DNA from: Yponomeuta sedellus
Taxonomy: Eukaryota; Arthropoda; Insecta; Lepidoptera; Yponomeutidae
Assembly: GCA_934045075.1 (NCBI GenBank)
Contig: OW203745.1
Span: 12,300,873 to 12,364,872 of the forward strand
Direction of reading: 5' to 3'
DNA length: 64,000 nt
In this document: positions 1 to 10,651 of the stretch, one piece after another
Layout: every line of letters begins with the position of its first letter
Numbering within the stretch: the first letter of the stretch is position 1
Translations under genes and position numbers: made by a program
The notes under the pieces: model-generated
The model's input: only the letters and a program-made list of their open reading frames with translations
The model's database searches: none
What the model was told of the DNA's origin: nothing

Positions 1-589
1 TTGTAATTCTCATACATTATAAAGCTCTAAAGTACGTACTTCAATAAGTACTTATTATACCTAAAATCACATTTTTAATCAGTTTTTTCTCATCAGACTG
101 ACACTCGTCATGCACGCGCCAAAAATCTAATACGAATTGCGTGAGTAGGTAACTATTTCAAGTTAACTATTCTAGAACAAAAAATAATAATCCTTCCAAA
201 AAAAGTGGCAAAATTTTATCAAAACACGCAAGTCAAACAATGAAGTATATTAATTTATACATTTTTGTCTCAGTATAGACTTGTCTTTATGAAGTACACC
301 AACTACAAAATATAGGACTACACCAAAACCAAAAAGCAATTCGAGACACCCATCATTTGGTTTTAACATGGCATAATTAGTTATGAAATAGATAAATGAT
401 TTTAACAAAATTACACATACTATGAATTTTACTTCCGGACTTTATTTTATTCCATTTTAACGTTTGTTTTATCATAACAAAGCTAATTTAACATTACTCA
501 ACTTCAAATGCCATAACATGAAAAAAAAATATGCGCATATACTACTTGAAACTTACATGTAAGGAATCTGACCACGGTTCTCTAAAGTA
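1..589. other. AT-rich DNA, no gene seen
   Basis: No open frame, splice pair, tRNA-like fold or recognisable repeat could be supported here. Confidence 0.5.
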
Positions 590-599
590 GAACGAAATA

Positions 600-1113
600 C
601 ACTGAAATCAGGCAAATTTGACTTCGGTGGAAGTTTTTCTGACTTCGGTGCTCAAAAAGCCACCGAAATCAGGCAAACCGAAATCAGAAAAGTTATGTTT
701 TTCAAGTTCACTCTTAAACTACACAACGTATCAACCCCAGATCAAGAATCAGAATCAATTACTTACCCTGATATTTCCCAAGACTTTCATTCAATCACCC
801 CTCCGTTGTCTTCGGGCTCTGCGGCGTGACTGACAAAATGGCTCGTCCACACCGCGAATTCCTAGAGAATTCTACGACCGAAGAAACGCTTGGTTCATAA
901 GTGCCACCGAATTCAGGCAGAAGCATGGGACACTCAAACATCTTGCTATTGTAGGCGAACTATTGTTTACATTCTTATGGTATTTAAATGAGAGGTACTT
1001 TAACTATCTGACAATATGTGAACATAAATACATTCCCGGAAAACAGTATAAGTTTTATAGAAATAATTATAAATTGTCAAGTTTTGGGTTAGGGACAAGC
1101 CACCGAAGGTCAT
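600..1113. mobile_element. Word-array region (CACCGAAATCAGGCA), probable transposon relic
   Basis: The word CACCGAAATCAGGCA and close variants occur at 600-614, 661-675, 677-687, 905-919 and 1101-1113, and inverted at 619-630 and 639-652. Between 690 and 830 one frame is rich in Ser, Pro and acidic residues, as in a linker of a decayed transposase, but no domain is recognisable. The layout resembles the better-delimited elements at 10652-12506 and 18734-19993. No terminal inverted repeats were found, so the limits are only the span of the words. Confidence 0.4.
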
Positions 1114-1412
1114 TTTCAGCCATTCCAGATTTTTTCCTGTGAGTTGCAAACGGTTTTCAGCAAAGTTTGCATATTATCCAGGTAGACGAGGACCTAGAGG
1201 ACACTGTAGTATTTTTTGCAGGGGTATATTTTGATAATCTGGATATGTTACGCGCCGGGCCGTCAAGTTCGGACCCCGTGGAGAAATGCCCAAGCACATC
1301 CTTGTACATTTACTTCTTGCATTAAGCACATCCTTGTACATTTACTCATGTAATTAGTGCAATGAAGTATTAAAATAAATAAATAATAAATAACAACCCT
1401 TTTTTAGATATT

Positions 1413-1637
1413 GTATGGAATCAGGCGTTATTTTGCGGAAATCCATAATAACATTAAAATGTGAAAATTACTTTGCTAAATATCGCCAAAAATCCCACAA
1501 GCACCATGCGGTTAGTTAATGCACCGCTCTCCCTCCTACTTTTGAAAGCAGAAGCAAGACACGAACACAACACCACCGACACCAATACTTGATTTTTGGC
1601 GGAAGTTAGCCAAGTAATTTTCACATTTTAACTCTTT
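1413..1637. mobile_element. Foldback MITE copy 1
   Basis: Arms at about 1453-1495 and 1590-1631 are inverted copies of each other, sharing AAAATGTGAAAATTACTTTG and a GCCAAAAATC segment. The left flank (1413-1452, with TTTTGCGGAAATCCATAATA) recurs inverted in the related copy at 61143-61305, so the element extends beyond the arms. Confidence 0.6.
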
Positions 1638-2228
1638 TTCAATTCAAAATAACAATGAAACAACGATCGCCAGGAAGGTTGTACCTGCGGCCTCCACACT
1701 AAGGTACCCTGTGTTGAGGGAACCAAGTCCACTTTGTAGTAGTTTCTTTATTCGAGTACTACTTTCAAACATGAAAAGCTATTTCATGATTAATAATTAA
1801 GAACAGAGTGTAATTATTATGTTGGTGTGTATTCAAGTTTAGATTGAAAAAAATGCCGGCGCCAGTGATTATAAGTAATTTTAAGTGGGAGTGTGTGTGA
1901 TTTTGTGTGTATATAATGTATAATTATGTATGTGTGTGTATATGCGCGTTTGTGAGAGAGCATACCTAGGTGTGTAAGAAAGGAAAGAACAAGTTCTGGA
2001 CACCAATTTCTTTTTTGTTTACTAAGCCTACGGACAGCGTAAAGAAAATAAAGCAGCGAAAAGAAAATAGTATTGTACACTAAAACCCAAGACAGGAAAG
2101 GTAACAAGGTATTCAACAAAGGCGAGCTAATCTCTGTGAGAGATTTCTTCCGGCAAACAAATATTTTTTTTGGGTAACGAAATTTTCAGTAAATTGCTGT
2201 GGAATGTTTATAGGCTATATAAAACAAT
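1638..2228. other. Non-coding, TG/TATA-rich stretch
   Basis: Holds an imperfect TG/TA-rich microsatellite at about 1890-1950. The open frames over it are low-complexity and not gene-like. Confidence 0.4.
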
Positions 2229-2577
2229 GTAGGCGAACCGAGTGATTGGAATCAATCACTTAGTTAAGCAACAACAGGCGCGGTCAGGTACAGGATGGGT
2301 GAGCGTCCCGTGACTACCGCTAATGGCATTTTTCCGAGCGCTTCTGTGCTTCGCAAGGCACGTTAAGCCGTTGGTGCCGGCTGTCATATAATGGGAGTCG
2401 TTAAGTCATGTCAGAGGCTCTATGGGCGGCTTGATAACTTCTGAAAGTAAGGCCCGCCACTGTCTTACAATCCTCCACCAACCCGAACTTGGCCACCGTG
2501 AAGGAGTATGGCCTAACATTCCTGTGATGCAGGAAGAGACCCGTGCCCCAGCAGTGGGGACATACAAGGGGTGATAA
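2229..2577 (+). mobile_element. 5S rRNA-derived SINE, copy 1
   Basis: The copy reads from a 5S-like head (GTTAAGCAAC, GGCGCGGTCAGGTAC, GGATGGGTGA) through a body to the 3' end near GCAGTGGGGACATACAAGGG. The head matches the internal promoter part of 5S rRNA. The 5' end is short by about 15 bases compared with the longest copies. Confidence 0.8.
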
Positions 2578-3334
2578 CGAAAACAATGTGCAACTCAAAC
2601 AGACAGTGCCGCGCGCTGAAACGTTTGTTTGACGTCTGGCACTGACTGATGATCAGCGCTGAGGGCTCAAATCCTTAGCACAACACTGAGTTAGCTGCCT
2701 TTAGCAGCGGCAGATAGACTGCGATCTACTATTAATGTCTTTTCTTTCTACGTAATCTAATATTTTTTTTAAAGTAAAGAATTTAAATTCTATTTGGTGA
2801 GTATAATGTTAAATGTAAGCCGCTGCCGTAGTGTAGTGGAGAAAAAGGCATCGGGAAAAAAGCTACACAATGACCATCTTTTCTCAACTCCTCTTAAGCC
2901 TAATACAACAGTTGCTACCGTATCTGATAGGATTCCATGAGTGTCATCAATAACGGTATATGCCAAAACTTTCGTAAATAAATTGTCCTACAAAAGTAGG
3001 GAAAACATAGTGCTGCTCTCTAATGAAAATCTCTTTCTATAATATAATGAATTGAAAGATGCACTCAATAAATAAACATTTTAGAAGTAGGCTAGTTTTA
3101 GACGTTACTCTCCGATCCCATTTCGAAAGAAGCGATGTTAATTTATAAATTTGTCAGAGATCGTTTAGATAATCGTTAAGACTCTGTTAACTTAAGTTAA
3201 TAACTTTAGAATAAGGTACAATGGGGCTGACATGTCCTCAAAAGCACCTAATCAAATAAAGATTAAAAAAAAACTAATGAAATGAAAAATTAAAAAGCAT
3301 TTAGGTATTGAAGGCCAGTAATAACTAAATTATA
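2578..3334. other. Non-coding, no gene seen
   Basis: AT-rich sequence with scattered AATAAA. Nothing else could be supported. Confidence 0.4.
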
Positions 3335-3494
3335 TAAAAACCTATTTAGAGGCTAAAAATTTCACCCATGCCGGGATTCGAACCCGCAACCTCTGGCTAT
3401 CCGTACCAGGCATGGGTGAAATTTTTAGCCTCTAAATAGGTTTTTTAAATTTGTTCCTTAGCACGGGTTAGTGCATTAAAAATAAATATAGTGT
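3335..3494 (+). mobile_element. Antisense-tRNA retroposon (family P), copy 1, foldback form
   Basis: Starts AAAAACCTATTTAGAGGCTA, carries a shortened antisense tRNA-like core, then an exact inverted copy of the first 35 bases (3409-3443), and ends in the A-rich GCATTAAAAATAAATATAGT. It is flanked by the exact 12-bp direct repeat AACTAAATTATA (3323-3334 and 3495-3506), a target-site duplication. Confidence 0.75.
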
Positions 3495-3700
3495 AACTAA
3501 ATTATAGTTACAATCTAAGTAGAACTAAGTTACTTAAGTAGCTCATTGATTATTTGGTGCGATTACATAAGATTAAGGTGAATTAACCAATAGACATGGT
3601 CTGTCTACTTACTTGTTTATTGTTATATGTATTTCATTGTACCTTTGTGTGTATGGCTGTTGACAAATGCACACAAATGTATTTCTTCTTCTTCTTATAA

Positions 3701-3732
3701 AAGCAAGATAATAGCATAATATTATCTTGCTT
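3701..3732. repeat. Perfect 13-bp hairpin, 6-nt loop
   Basis: AAGCAAGATAATA pairs exactly with TATTATCTTGCTT across GCATAA. No promoter or terminator context was seen. Confidence 0.6.
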
Positions 3733-3857
3733 ACTTTGAACTTGATGCCAAATAAGTCACATATTTGGCGAAGACAAAACACAAGATAAGCATTTTATGA
3801 GAATTGGTAGATAATGCTTTAAAATATTATTATTTCTAATTATGTATGGATGGTAAG

Positions 3858-4180
3858 CGGTGGGAGCTTCGTGGATTAAACAATGGACCCAAAGGCGAGA
3901 GACCCCGGTTCAAGTCCCAGTCCGCGAATGCACTTATGATTTCGTTAAGTTTCAAAGTAAGTACATCTCCAAATTTGTTGTAGCAATGCCACACGCAAAC
4001 GGTGACGGAAAACGGCGTCAGGAAATCCGCGCCTTAGTTGGCTCCGCACGCAATTGTCTTTCATATGGGCTAGGCCGAGTAACATGTGAGGATGGTTCGG
4101 TGGTCCCTTTACCCATCTAGTGTGAGTGAATGTGCTACTGAATGCTGTATAAATCATCTCATTAAGTAGGTGAAAGCAGT
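3858..4180 (+). mobile_element. tRNA-headed SINE copy
   Basis: A B-box-like segment (CCCCGGTTCAAGTCCCAGTC) follows an A-box-like start. The body (CACACGCAAACGGTGACGGA and onward) ends near CTCATTAAGTAGG. A related copy lies inverted at 9045-9325. The 86-codon open frame over it is incidental. Confidence 0.6.
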
Positions 4181-4332
4181 GCACTGGAGATAGCTGTTCT
4201 ATAGCGTTCAAAGTAGGTAGTCATGATTTTTGCATGCGGTCAAACTAGGTGCGATTACGACCGTGACTTCAGTGAGACCATCAAGACAAGATGAGTATAA
4301 TCTTTAGTACATCAGGAAAATACAAACATCGT

Positions 4333-4693
4333 TATCAACCCTTGTTGTCCCCACTGCTGGGGCACGGGTCTCTTCCTGCATTGCAGGAAGGTTAGGCCAT
4401 ACTCCACCACGGGGGCCAAGTCCGGGTTGGTGGAGGATTGTAAGACAGTGGCGGGCCTTACTGTCAGAAGTTATCAAGCCGCCCAAAGGCCTCTGACATG
4501 GCTTAACGACTGCCATTATATGACAGCCGGCACCAACGGCATCAACGTGCCTTGCGAAGCACGAGAGCGGTCGGAAAAATGGCGCTAGCGGTAGTCACGG
4601 GACGCTCACCCATCCCGTACCTGACCGCATCTGTTGTTGCTTAACCAAGTGATTGATTCCAATCATTCGATTCGCCTAGGCCACGAGCGCTTC
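4333..4693 (-). mobile_element. 5S rRNA-derived SINE, copy 2
   Basis: Near full-length copy in reverse, from TATCAACCCTTGT to CTAGGCCACGAGCGCTTC. It contains the inverted 5S promoter-like words GTTGCTTAACCAAGTGATTG and the GGTACGGGATGGGTGAGCG block in reverse. Confidence 0.85.
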
Positions 4694-4959
4694 AACACAC
4701 ATATTCATAAAAAAATCCGCACAACACAATTATAATTGGCATTATAATAGGCAGATGCTAGATGCAGAAAACTGAAGACAAGGCGCAATGACACTCACTA
4801 GGGAAGGGCTATGTCCAGCAGTGGACTAGTATAGCCTGACGATAACGACGACGGCAGCATTACACTTGCCGTGGACGAGTAAGCTGAAGTGGCGAGTACA
4901 GTCAATTATTGTAGTGAGGGTAGACTACGTAGTATACTCTCACTGCCTCAAGTCACTTT

Positions 4960-5245
4960 TAGTCACGCGAACCGTCGGGAATTGAGGTAATTACGTTTTA
5001 CCCAATAAACACTCGCGATTAGACCCGTCTAATATGTAAATATGCATGAGCCTCGCCAATCATTAAGAAATACTACAGCAGAATCACTTCTCCTGGTCCC
5101 TAACTAGGATAGCCTGTGCCATGGTAACCAGGCAAGGATATCACAAACATAGAAATACACCCAGGCCGATTACAGCGGCGCCCAGTGGGAATCGAACACA
5201 AGACCTCCAGCACGATAATCAGACGTGATGCCGCTGGACCAACGC
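4960..5245. repeat. Two unclassified dispersed repeats
   Basis: 4960-5075 shares GTAATTACGTTTTACC, the CGCGATT and GACCCG words and the end CATTAAGAAATACTA with 51590-51690. 5090-5245 shares the block around CCTGGTCCCTAACTAGGATA with 12995-13056, 23515-23660, 52695-52775 and 53040-53115. Both look like retroelement 3' ends, but the class is not settled. Confidence 0.5.
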
Positions 5246-5483
5246 GACAGTCAAAAATAACAAGCTGTACTGTACTATACACACTATTATACTTTATGAT
5301 AGCAATTTATATGGTAATTGGTAATACACGACTGGGATTGCTCTGCATTTGCGCAGGGAGCAGATTACTTATAGTGAAAAAAGGAAAGAAGGTAGTTTTT
5401 ATCTAGATTTGCTGTATTTAAATTTAAATTTGACTTAATGATAACCGAAGGGGGGCGTTAGAAACCAAAACACAGGATCTACC

Positions 5484-5542
5484 TAGCTTGGTTTCCTATG
5501 GTTTCTTACCAAGCTAATTGACTTATAAGTTTATAAGTCAAT
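5484..5542. repeat. Two adjacent perfect hairpins
   Basis: TAGCTTGGT pairs with ACCAAGCTA (15-nt loop). ATTGACTTATA pairs with TATAAGTCAAT across the 4-nt loop AGTT. They directly adjoin. No gene is nearby. Confidence 0.6.
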
Positions 5543-5937
5543 CTGTAAATTAGCCTAACTTTACATGTATACCGATGTCTGTGGTTCAATAAATATCTTT
5601 ATCTTTATTATTGCACACGAAAAACAAAGTACATGCAAATACATGAGAAGAAAATACATCCACAAAGGCGTATGTTGGATGCATCAGACGTACGGGACTC
5701 AGTAGGTACGTCGTTCGGAAATTTAATGTTCTTTTTACTTACCTACTAAGTTTACTTACCGACGAGAAGGGTCGCTTGGGAGGGTTGTGCGAAACGCCAT
5801 TAGCTTGCTTACTTTTCCTTAATCCCCGCCAGGCACTAGTGCAACGAACGGGCAGGGCCGGATTAATAATGTCGAGGTCCCCAAGGAACGTATGTGATGG
5901 GCCCTTTACCTTTTTGTAACATCTCGTTGTTGTTCAT

Positions 5938-6279
5938 TCAATCCTTGGTATGTCCACACTACTGGGGTACGCGTCTCTTCCTGAATCGCTGGAAGGTTAG
6001 GCCATACTCCACCGCGGGGTCCAAGGCCGGGTTGGTGGAGGATTGTAAGACAGCGGCGGGACTTACTGTCAGAAGTTATCAATCGTCCAAAAGGCCTCTG
6101 ACATGGGTTAACGACTGCGACTGTGACGTGCCTTGCTAAGCACGGAATTGCTCAGAAAAATGCCACTAACGTTAGTCCTAGACGACCACCCGTCCATGCA
6201 CTAAACGCTTCCATACATTGTTGCTTAACCTCCGCGATTGTTTAAGATCACTCAGGCAGCCGGGGCTACGAGCGATTCA
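5938..6279 (-). mobile_element. 5S rRNA-derived SINE, copy 3 (subfamily B head)
   Basis: Same body as other copies, but the 5' end reads GTAGCCCCGGCTGCCTGAGT in sense, as at 45028, defining a second subfamily. It is more diverged than copy 2. Confidence 0.75.
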
Positions 6280-6361
6280 TTGGGCACTTTCATTTATATT
6301 TTTACAAAAAAGGCTCAGATTATCGTTGACGGTTTGTTAAAGAAACATACTTAACATACAT

Positions 6362-6600
6362 AAACCCACATCTGTATCCCGAAGGGGTAGGCAGAGATCA
6401 GTATGTGTCAGTTGCCATGGTTTGTTAAATTTACATACATACATAACATCACGCCTGTATCCCAGAGGGGTAGCCAGAGACCAGGGACTGCCACTTGCCA
6501 CGATCCTGACAAATCACCTTCACTTCATCAACGTTCATAAGTCGTTGCACGCACGCCGGTTCCGGGTACTTTTTATCTTTTTTTTTTTGTTAAAAAAAAA
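6362..6600 (-). mobile_element. RTE-type LINE 3' ends (two fragments)
   Basis: Two tails in reverse begin near CTGTATCCCGAAGGGGTAGG and CTGTATCCCAGAGGGGTAGC. The second continues into the coding end that matches the longer RTE fragments at 23759-24832. 5' truncated. Confidence 0.6.
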
Positions 6601-7023
6601 ATGTTGATGACATTTTCACTCAAAGTATATTATTCTCGAGTCGGGGAGCCCCTAGCAGATGCCTAATGGGTAATCCGGCCCTGATCGTTAGTTGTTTGGA
6701 ATAATTCCTTTCATAATGGCCTTTGTGCCAGCGGCGGCTTTCAATATTCTACTAAGTACCTACGAGTATTTTAAGACGGACTGAACAACATTGTTATTGA
6801 TTCGTTGGAAAATAGAGCGCATTAAAGTACTCGAGAAAAATATGTACAGGGGCGCGTTCAATTTGTATGTAGCGTTTTTGTACTACGTGACTAGAATAAT
6901 TATTTTTTGATGGCTTGAATACTCTTGTATTTGTTGTAGAGAAAATTATTCATGGCTTCTTTCAGTCAACATAAAGAATTGAATTGAATAGAAAAAAAAT
7001 AGTCATTCCGAACTCTGTCTATA
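6601..7023. other. Non-coding, no gene seen
   Basis: No supported feature. Confidence 0.4.
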
Positions 7024-7227
7024 GTGCGTTCACATTAACTTGACGCGTGAGAGAATTGGTAACAAGGACATGTGAATTAGCTTTTGGACCTAATCGGAAG
7101 ATGGTTAAACAAGCCCTCAATCCTCTTATTTTCCCCAAGTAATGGGAATGATTTCTTATTTAACATGGTAACAGTAAACATCTCAGTGTTACCAATTCTC
7201 TCACGCGTCAAGTTAATGTGAACGCAC
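7024..7227. mobile_element. 204-bp MITE with perfect 40-bp inverted ends
   Basis: Ends 7024-7063 and 7188-7227 are exact inverted copies (outermost GTGCGTTCACATTAACTTGA). The 124-bp middle has no coding potential. Target duplication is unclear. The perfect ends suggest a young insertion. It lies about 460 bp upstream of candidate exon A. Confidence 0.85.
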
Positions 7228-7424
7228 AATACCTAATGACTGAAATTTTTTTTTTTAATTTTTCTTCTTTTGTTATTCTTTTCTGTGACTTCCATAGAGA
7301 GGATGCTTATCTCAGAACAAATAAACCATTCTAAGGATTCTGTCAATGTCAAGTTTCTAGCGTATCCTCTTGAGATAACTGAAATATAGATCAACTTCAC
7401 ATTTTTTTGTCTTTACCAGAACCT

Positions 7425-7512
7425 TCTTCTTCTTCTTCAGGCTACATAAGTCCACTGCTGGACACAGCCCTCTCCCAATGAGTGCCATAGCGCAAGGTTG
7501 TGCCATCATCAT
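7425..7512. repeat. Dispersed LINE-tail repeat
   Basis: The block CTTCTTCTTCAGGCTAC with GTCCACTGCTGGACACAGCC recurs at 22160-22240 and is related to the ends at 37505-37705 and 56795-57045. Confidence 0.5.
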
Positions 7513-7685
7513 TTACCAGAACCTTTATGAAGTAATAGTTTGAGCCCAATTTATACAGTGCATTTATTGAGATGATACTATAAATATTTAAATAACAGAG
7601 GTTTTTACTTAATTAAAAAAATAAATACAATAAAAAGTAAAAAAAAACAAACATAGACAATTCTGACTGCTGTCACCTTTCACAG

Positions 7686-7843
7686 AGCGCGCGGAGGCCC
7701 TGAGCGGGCGGCTGTCAAAGTCAGCCTCCGAGCTGTCATGCGCGGCCGGCGCCTCCCCCCCGCCCCGCGCCCGCTCCGCCCACCACCACCACGCGCCGCT
7801 ATCGGTGGTGCATCGGACTCAACACTTCTTCACCAACTTGAAG
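7686..7843 (+). CDS. Candidate internal exon A of an unidentified host gene
   Basis: A 158-nt GC-rich island is open in one frame between a good acceptor (pyrimidine tract then TTTCACAG) and donor (AAG|GTGTGT). After two bases completing a split codon it encodes 52 residues: a Ser-rich start (LSKSASELS), a Pro/Arg stretch, four His, then HRTQHFFTNLK. It ends on a whole codon, so it joins in phase to exon B (31044-31179), which begins SRWQRSRSRER. The joined segment is basic and Ser/Arg-rich, like the cytosolic linker of a signalling or membrane protein. I considered the insect multiple-C2-domain protein Mctp but cannot confirm it. No first or last exon was found. Confidence 0.6.
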
Positions 7844-7939
7844 GTGTGTAAGAGTCACTTTTTGTCGTTCCGTTTACATTAAGGCTTAGCGCACATTGCG
7901 AGTAATATCGCCGCGATTTTTTTCTGTCGGATTATATTA

Positions 7940-8545
7940 CTGTTAGGCACAGGCCGTCTCTCAGAGAGAATATGGGATTAGTCACCACGCGCGCCCACCG
8001 CGGCTTGGCAATTTTACGCGCTGAGGTATTTCAACACCTCATAGTTATTTCATATTTCCTTACGATGTTTTCCTTCACAGTTAGTTGTAGCAATACCACT
8101 CGTATTGCTTCGCCGCGATTTTTTTCTGACGGATGAAGCATTTTCATCTGCCGATTTCCGCAAAAGCTATGAGATATGCAAAATGCATGGATGTGTAGGT
8201 ACGTGAAGGTGTAACCAGGACCCAATTTAAAATCCGCCAAAAAAACCGCGGGGTTTTTATTCGCAAGCTACTCGTAAATCACGTACCGATTTTGGATAAA
8301 TATGAAATAGATAGAGAACACTTTATTGTACATAAAAATGGAAATTACACAGATATTTCTTAACCTAAGAGTACAGTCGGCGGTCGTATCACTAAAAGTG
8401 ATCTCTTCCACAACCTTTATGTTAATTACCTTTAAATACCTATGAGGTGTCGAGATACCTTAGCCCCTCATAGAAATTGCCAAGCAGCGGTGGGCAAGCG
8501 AGGTGATTAAGCCCAAATTCTCTCTGAGAGACGGCCTGTCCCTAT
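7940..8545. repeat. Diverged SINE/LINE copies
   Basis: 7940-8240 and 8440-8545 hold pieces of a family seen at 55200-55380 and 60770-60866 (hallmark CTCTCTGAGAGA with AGGCCTG, and GCGGTGGGCA). 8310-8425 is an inverted LINE tail (ACTTTATTGTACATAAAAAT) matching 62398-62545. Confidence 0.5.
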
Positions 8546-8869
8546 ACATAAGCTAAATTAAATAACAATGCATTGAGCCCGTAAATACTCTTACCTAACC
8601 GCCTGGTCTTCGCTTTAGCAAAATAAAAGATTCAAATCGCAAATTTCACGCGATCTGTGACTTGGGTGATTTACCATAACAAAAGATGAACATTTCAGCT
8701 AGAAAAACATAAGCTGCTAGATTCTAAAAATGTTTTTAGTACATTTTGCGCCAAATGGGCTACTATAATAACATAAAGGATTATTTAGATGACAAAGATG
8801 TCTGCAATGAAAGCCAGTACAACGCATGCGTTCTATATATGTTTTATAATAATTATGTAAACTCTGTTA

Positions 8870-9020
8870 ATGAAGGACTTTGAAAAGGCTAAGTTTGGAG
8901 TATTTTTGTCCATTTTTTCTTCAAAATGATTTAGATTTTGAAATGGAAACCTAGTTTGAATTGTCACGTTTATTAAGCAGCAGTTACTGCGCTTCTTTGA
9001 ATAAAACCATTTCATTTCAT
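8870..9020 (+). repeat. LINE 3' tail (TTTCATTTCAT end)
   Basis: Related copies lie at 26868-26950, 31505-31632, 34672-34742, 46405-46475, 52236-52350 and 58175-58325. The sense end is CTTTGAATAAAACC then (ATTTC)n, a polyadenylation-like end. Confidence 0.55.
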
Positions 9021-9044
9021 AATAATAATAATATTGGCCTTTTT

Positions 9045-9325
9045 GCATCTACTTAATGAGATGATTTATACAGCGTCCAGTGGTATCTTCACTCACACTA
9101 GATGGATGAAGGGACCACTCCGACGCTGTAGTGCCTGGGACATGGTTTTATAGATGGTATTAGGCTTGCCCAGCACCTATACCATCCTGACAGCTTAGTC
9201 GGCATAGCCCACAGGAAAGACTAGTCCATACGTGCGGAGCCAACTAATCCGCGGGTTTCCTCACTATGTTTTCCTTCACAGTTAGCGTGTGGTATTGCTA
9301 CTACAAATTCGCAAATGTACGAATG
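9045..9325 (-). mobile_element. tRNA-headed SINE relative, 5' truncated
   Basis: Inverted relative of 3858-4180, sharing the CACTCACACTAGATGGATGA end and the block around AGTTAGCGTGTGGTATTGCT. The tRNA-like head is missing. Confidence 0.5.
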
Positions 9326-10462
9326 AATTTGTTCTTTGTTTAATTTCATTTCATACACTCTACCATATTACGGTTGATTTTGCTACTTGACTGTTTATTC
9401 AGTCTGTTATAAATTTATCCGTAAAACAATGGTGTAGTAGAAGGGTTTGTTAAGATCACGCTTGGTCTTAGCCAGATGGTAAAAATCTTATCTTATATAT
9501 TTAATGTGTCTAATCAAAGTAGTTTATTATATATTACCCGAAAAGATACCAAAGTCACCAACTTTCTAATTTTTTTTTGTTGGTCAAAATCCTCACCTTC
9601 AGACTTCCAGTAGGTACTCCTGTGTCCCTGGCGGGAAGCTTACAAAACCATCTTTAGTAAACATCAGGTGTTTAATATACATCTGCTTGCGATGTAACAG
9701 TCAAAACTCTTAAACGGTCAAAACTAGTTGTGGCTGCTAAAATAAAAATTCCGAAAAATAAAGTACAATTCTATTATGTATTCAACAATGTCGAGTTGGT
9801 GGCTCTGCTACGCTACGCGCTTCGTCCCACCTATATTTTTGCTGTCGCAGACTGAGTGAAGCATAATTTTAGGTGTTTTTACCATTTGGTATTTCAAATG
9901 TTACTGACCAGAAGCTTTGGACAAAAGTACTTTTGACTGATTTGAGCAGTCAAAACTAGTTTTACTGGGACATATATAAAAACCTGTTGCGAGCGGTCAA
10001 GTGGCACTGGACCAAAATCATTTCTATGTTGATCTGTGGTGGTAAACAAACCTGGGGAGCGAGATGTGGAGTCTCTTAAGGTATATGCCCAACAGACTTT
10101 TATTGGCTGACCTGGCAAACGTTGTTTGGCGATAAAAATTACCCTACGACCTATTCTCACGCCTAACAAATGATAATTTCGCATAAACATTTCGATAAAA
10201 ACGCAGTGACACGAGATTTTTAATGATAAAGTCTCGAACGCTCCGGAGAACGGAAACTCATAAACTGATGAGATAGTTGTTATCTGGAAACCTGAAGCTG
10301 CCATAAGGCACTTAGGGGCGCTAACTAGAGCCACCAATGGAAAAAAATCATAACTGGTTTTATCATAGGTACGTTTTTTTTTCAAAAAGTAAACATGGGA
10401 AATCTTAATATCTGTGGTAACTATATTTAGAACTTACAGCCTAGAATGAAGTATAAATATCC
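9326..10462. other. Non-coding; part of a dispersed repeat
   Basis: A 163-codon open frame lies on the minus strand (9894-10385), but its product is unrecognised. Its upstream end overlaps a dispersed repeat (TTAGGGGCGCTAACTAG, about 10300-10385) also found at 12735-12803 and 38440-38512. I see no splice or promoter support. Confidence 0.4.
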
Positions 10463-10649
10463 GACGGCCGAGATGGCGCAGCGGTTTAGCACACTGAATG
10501 TAAAACTAAAGGTCTCGGGTTCGATCCCCGGCCGTGTTAAACTAGGAAACGAACTTTTCTAATTTGTCTCGGGCCTTGGATGTTATCTATGTACTTATTA
10601 TATTAAATCTATCGTCGAGTTACCACCTGTAACACAAGTCATTTAGTTG
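10463..10649 (+). mobile_element. tRNA-headed SINE, 5' half, split by a transposon
   Basis: The head GGCCGAGATGGCGCAGCGGT is an A box and GGGTTCGATCCCCGGCC is a B box. The body ends abruptly at a TA and resumes at 12509. An uninterrupted copy lies inverted at 41862-42086 and a truncated one at 53397-53522. Confidence 0.8.
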
Positions 10650-10651
10650 TA

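Noticed and set aside
3860..4120. 86-codon open frame
   Set aside because: Lies inside a tRNA-headed SINE.
9894..10385. 163-codon minus-strand open frame
   Set aside because: Unrecognised product, start region in a dispersed repeat, no promoter, splice or poly(A) support.
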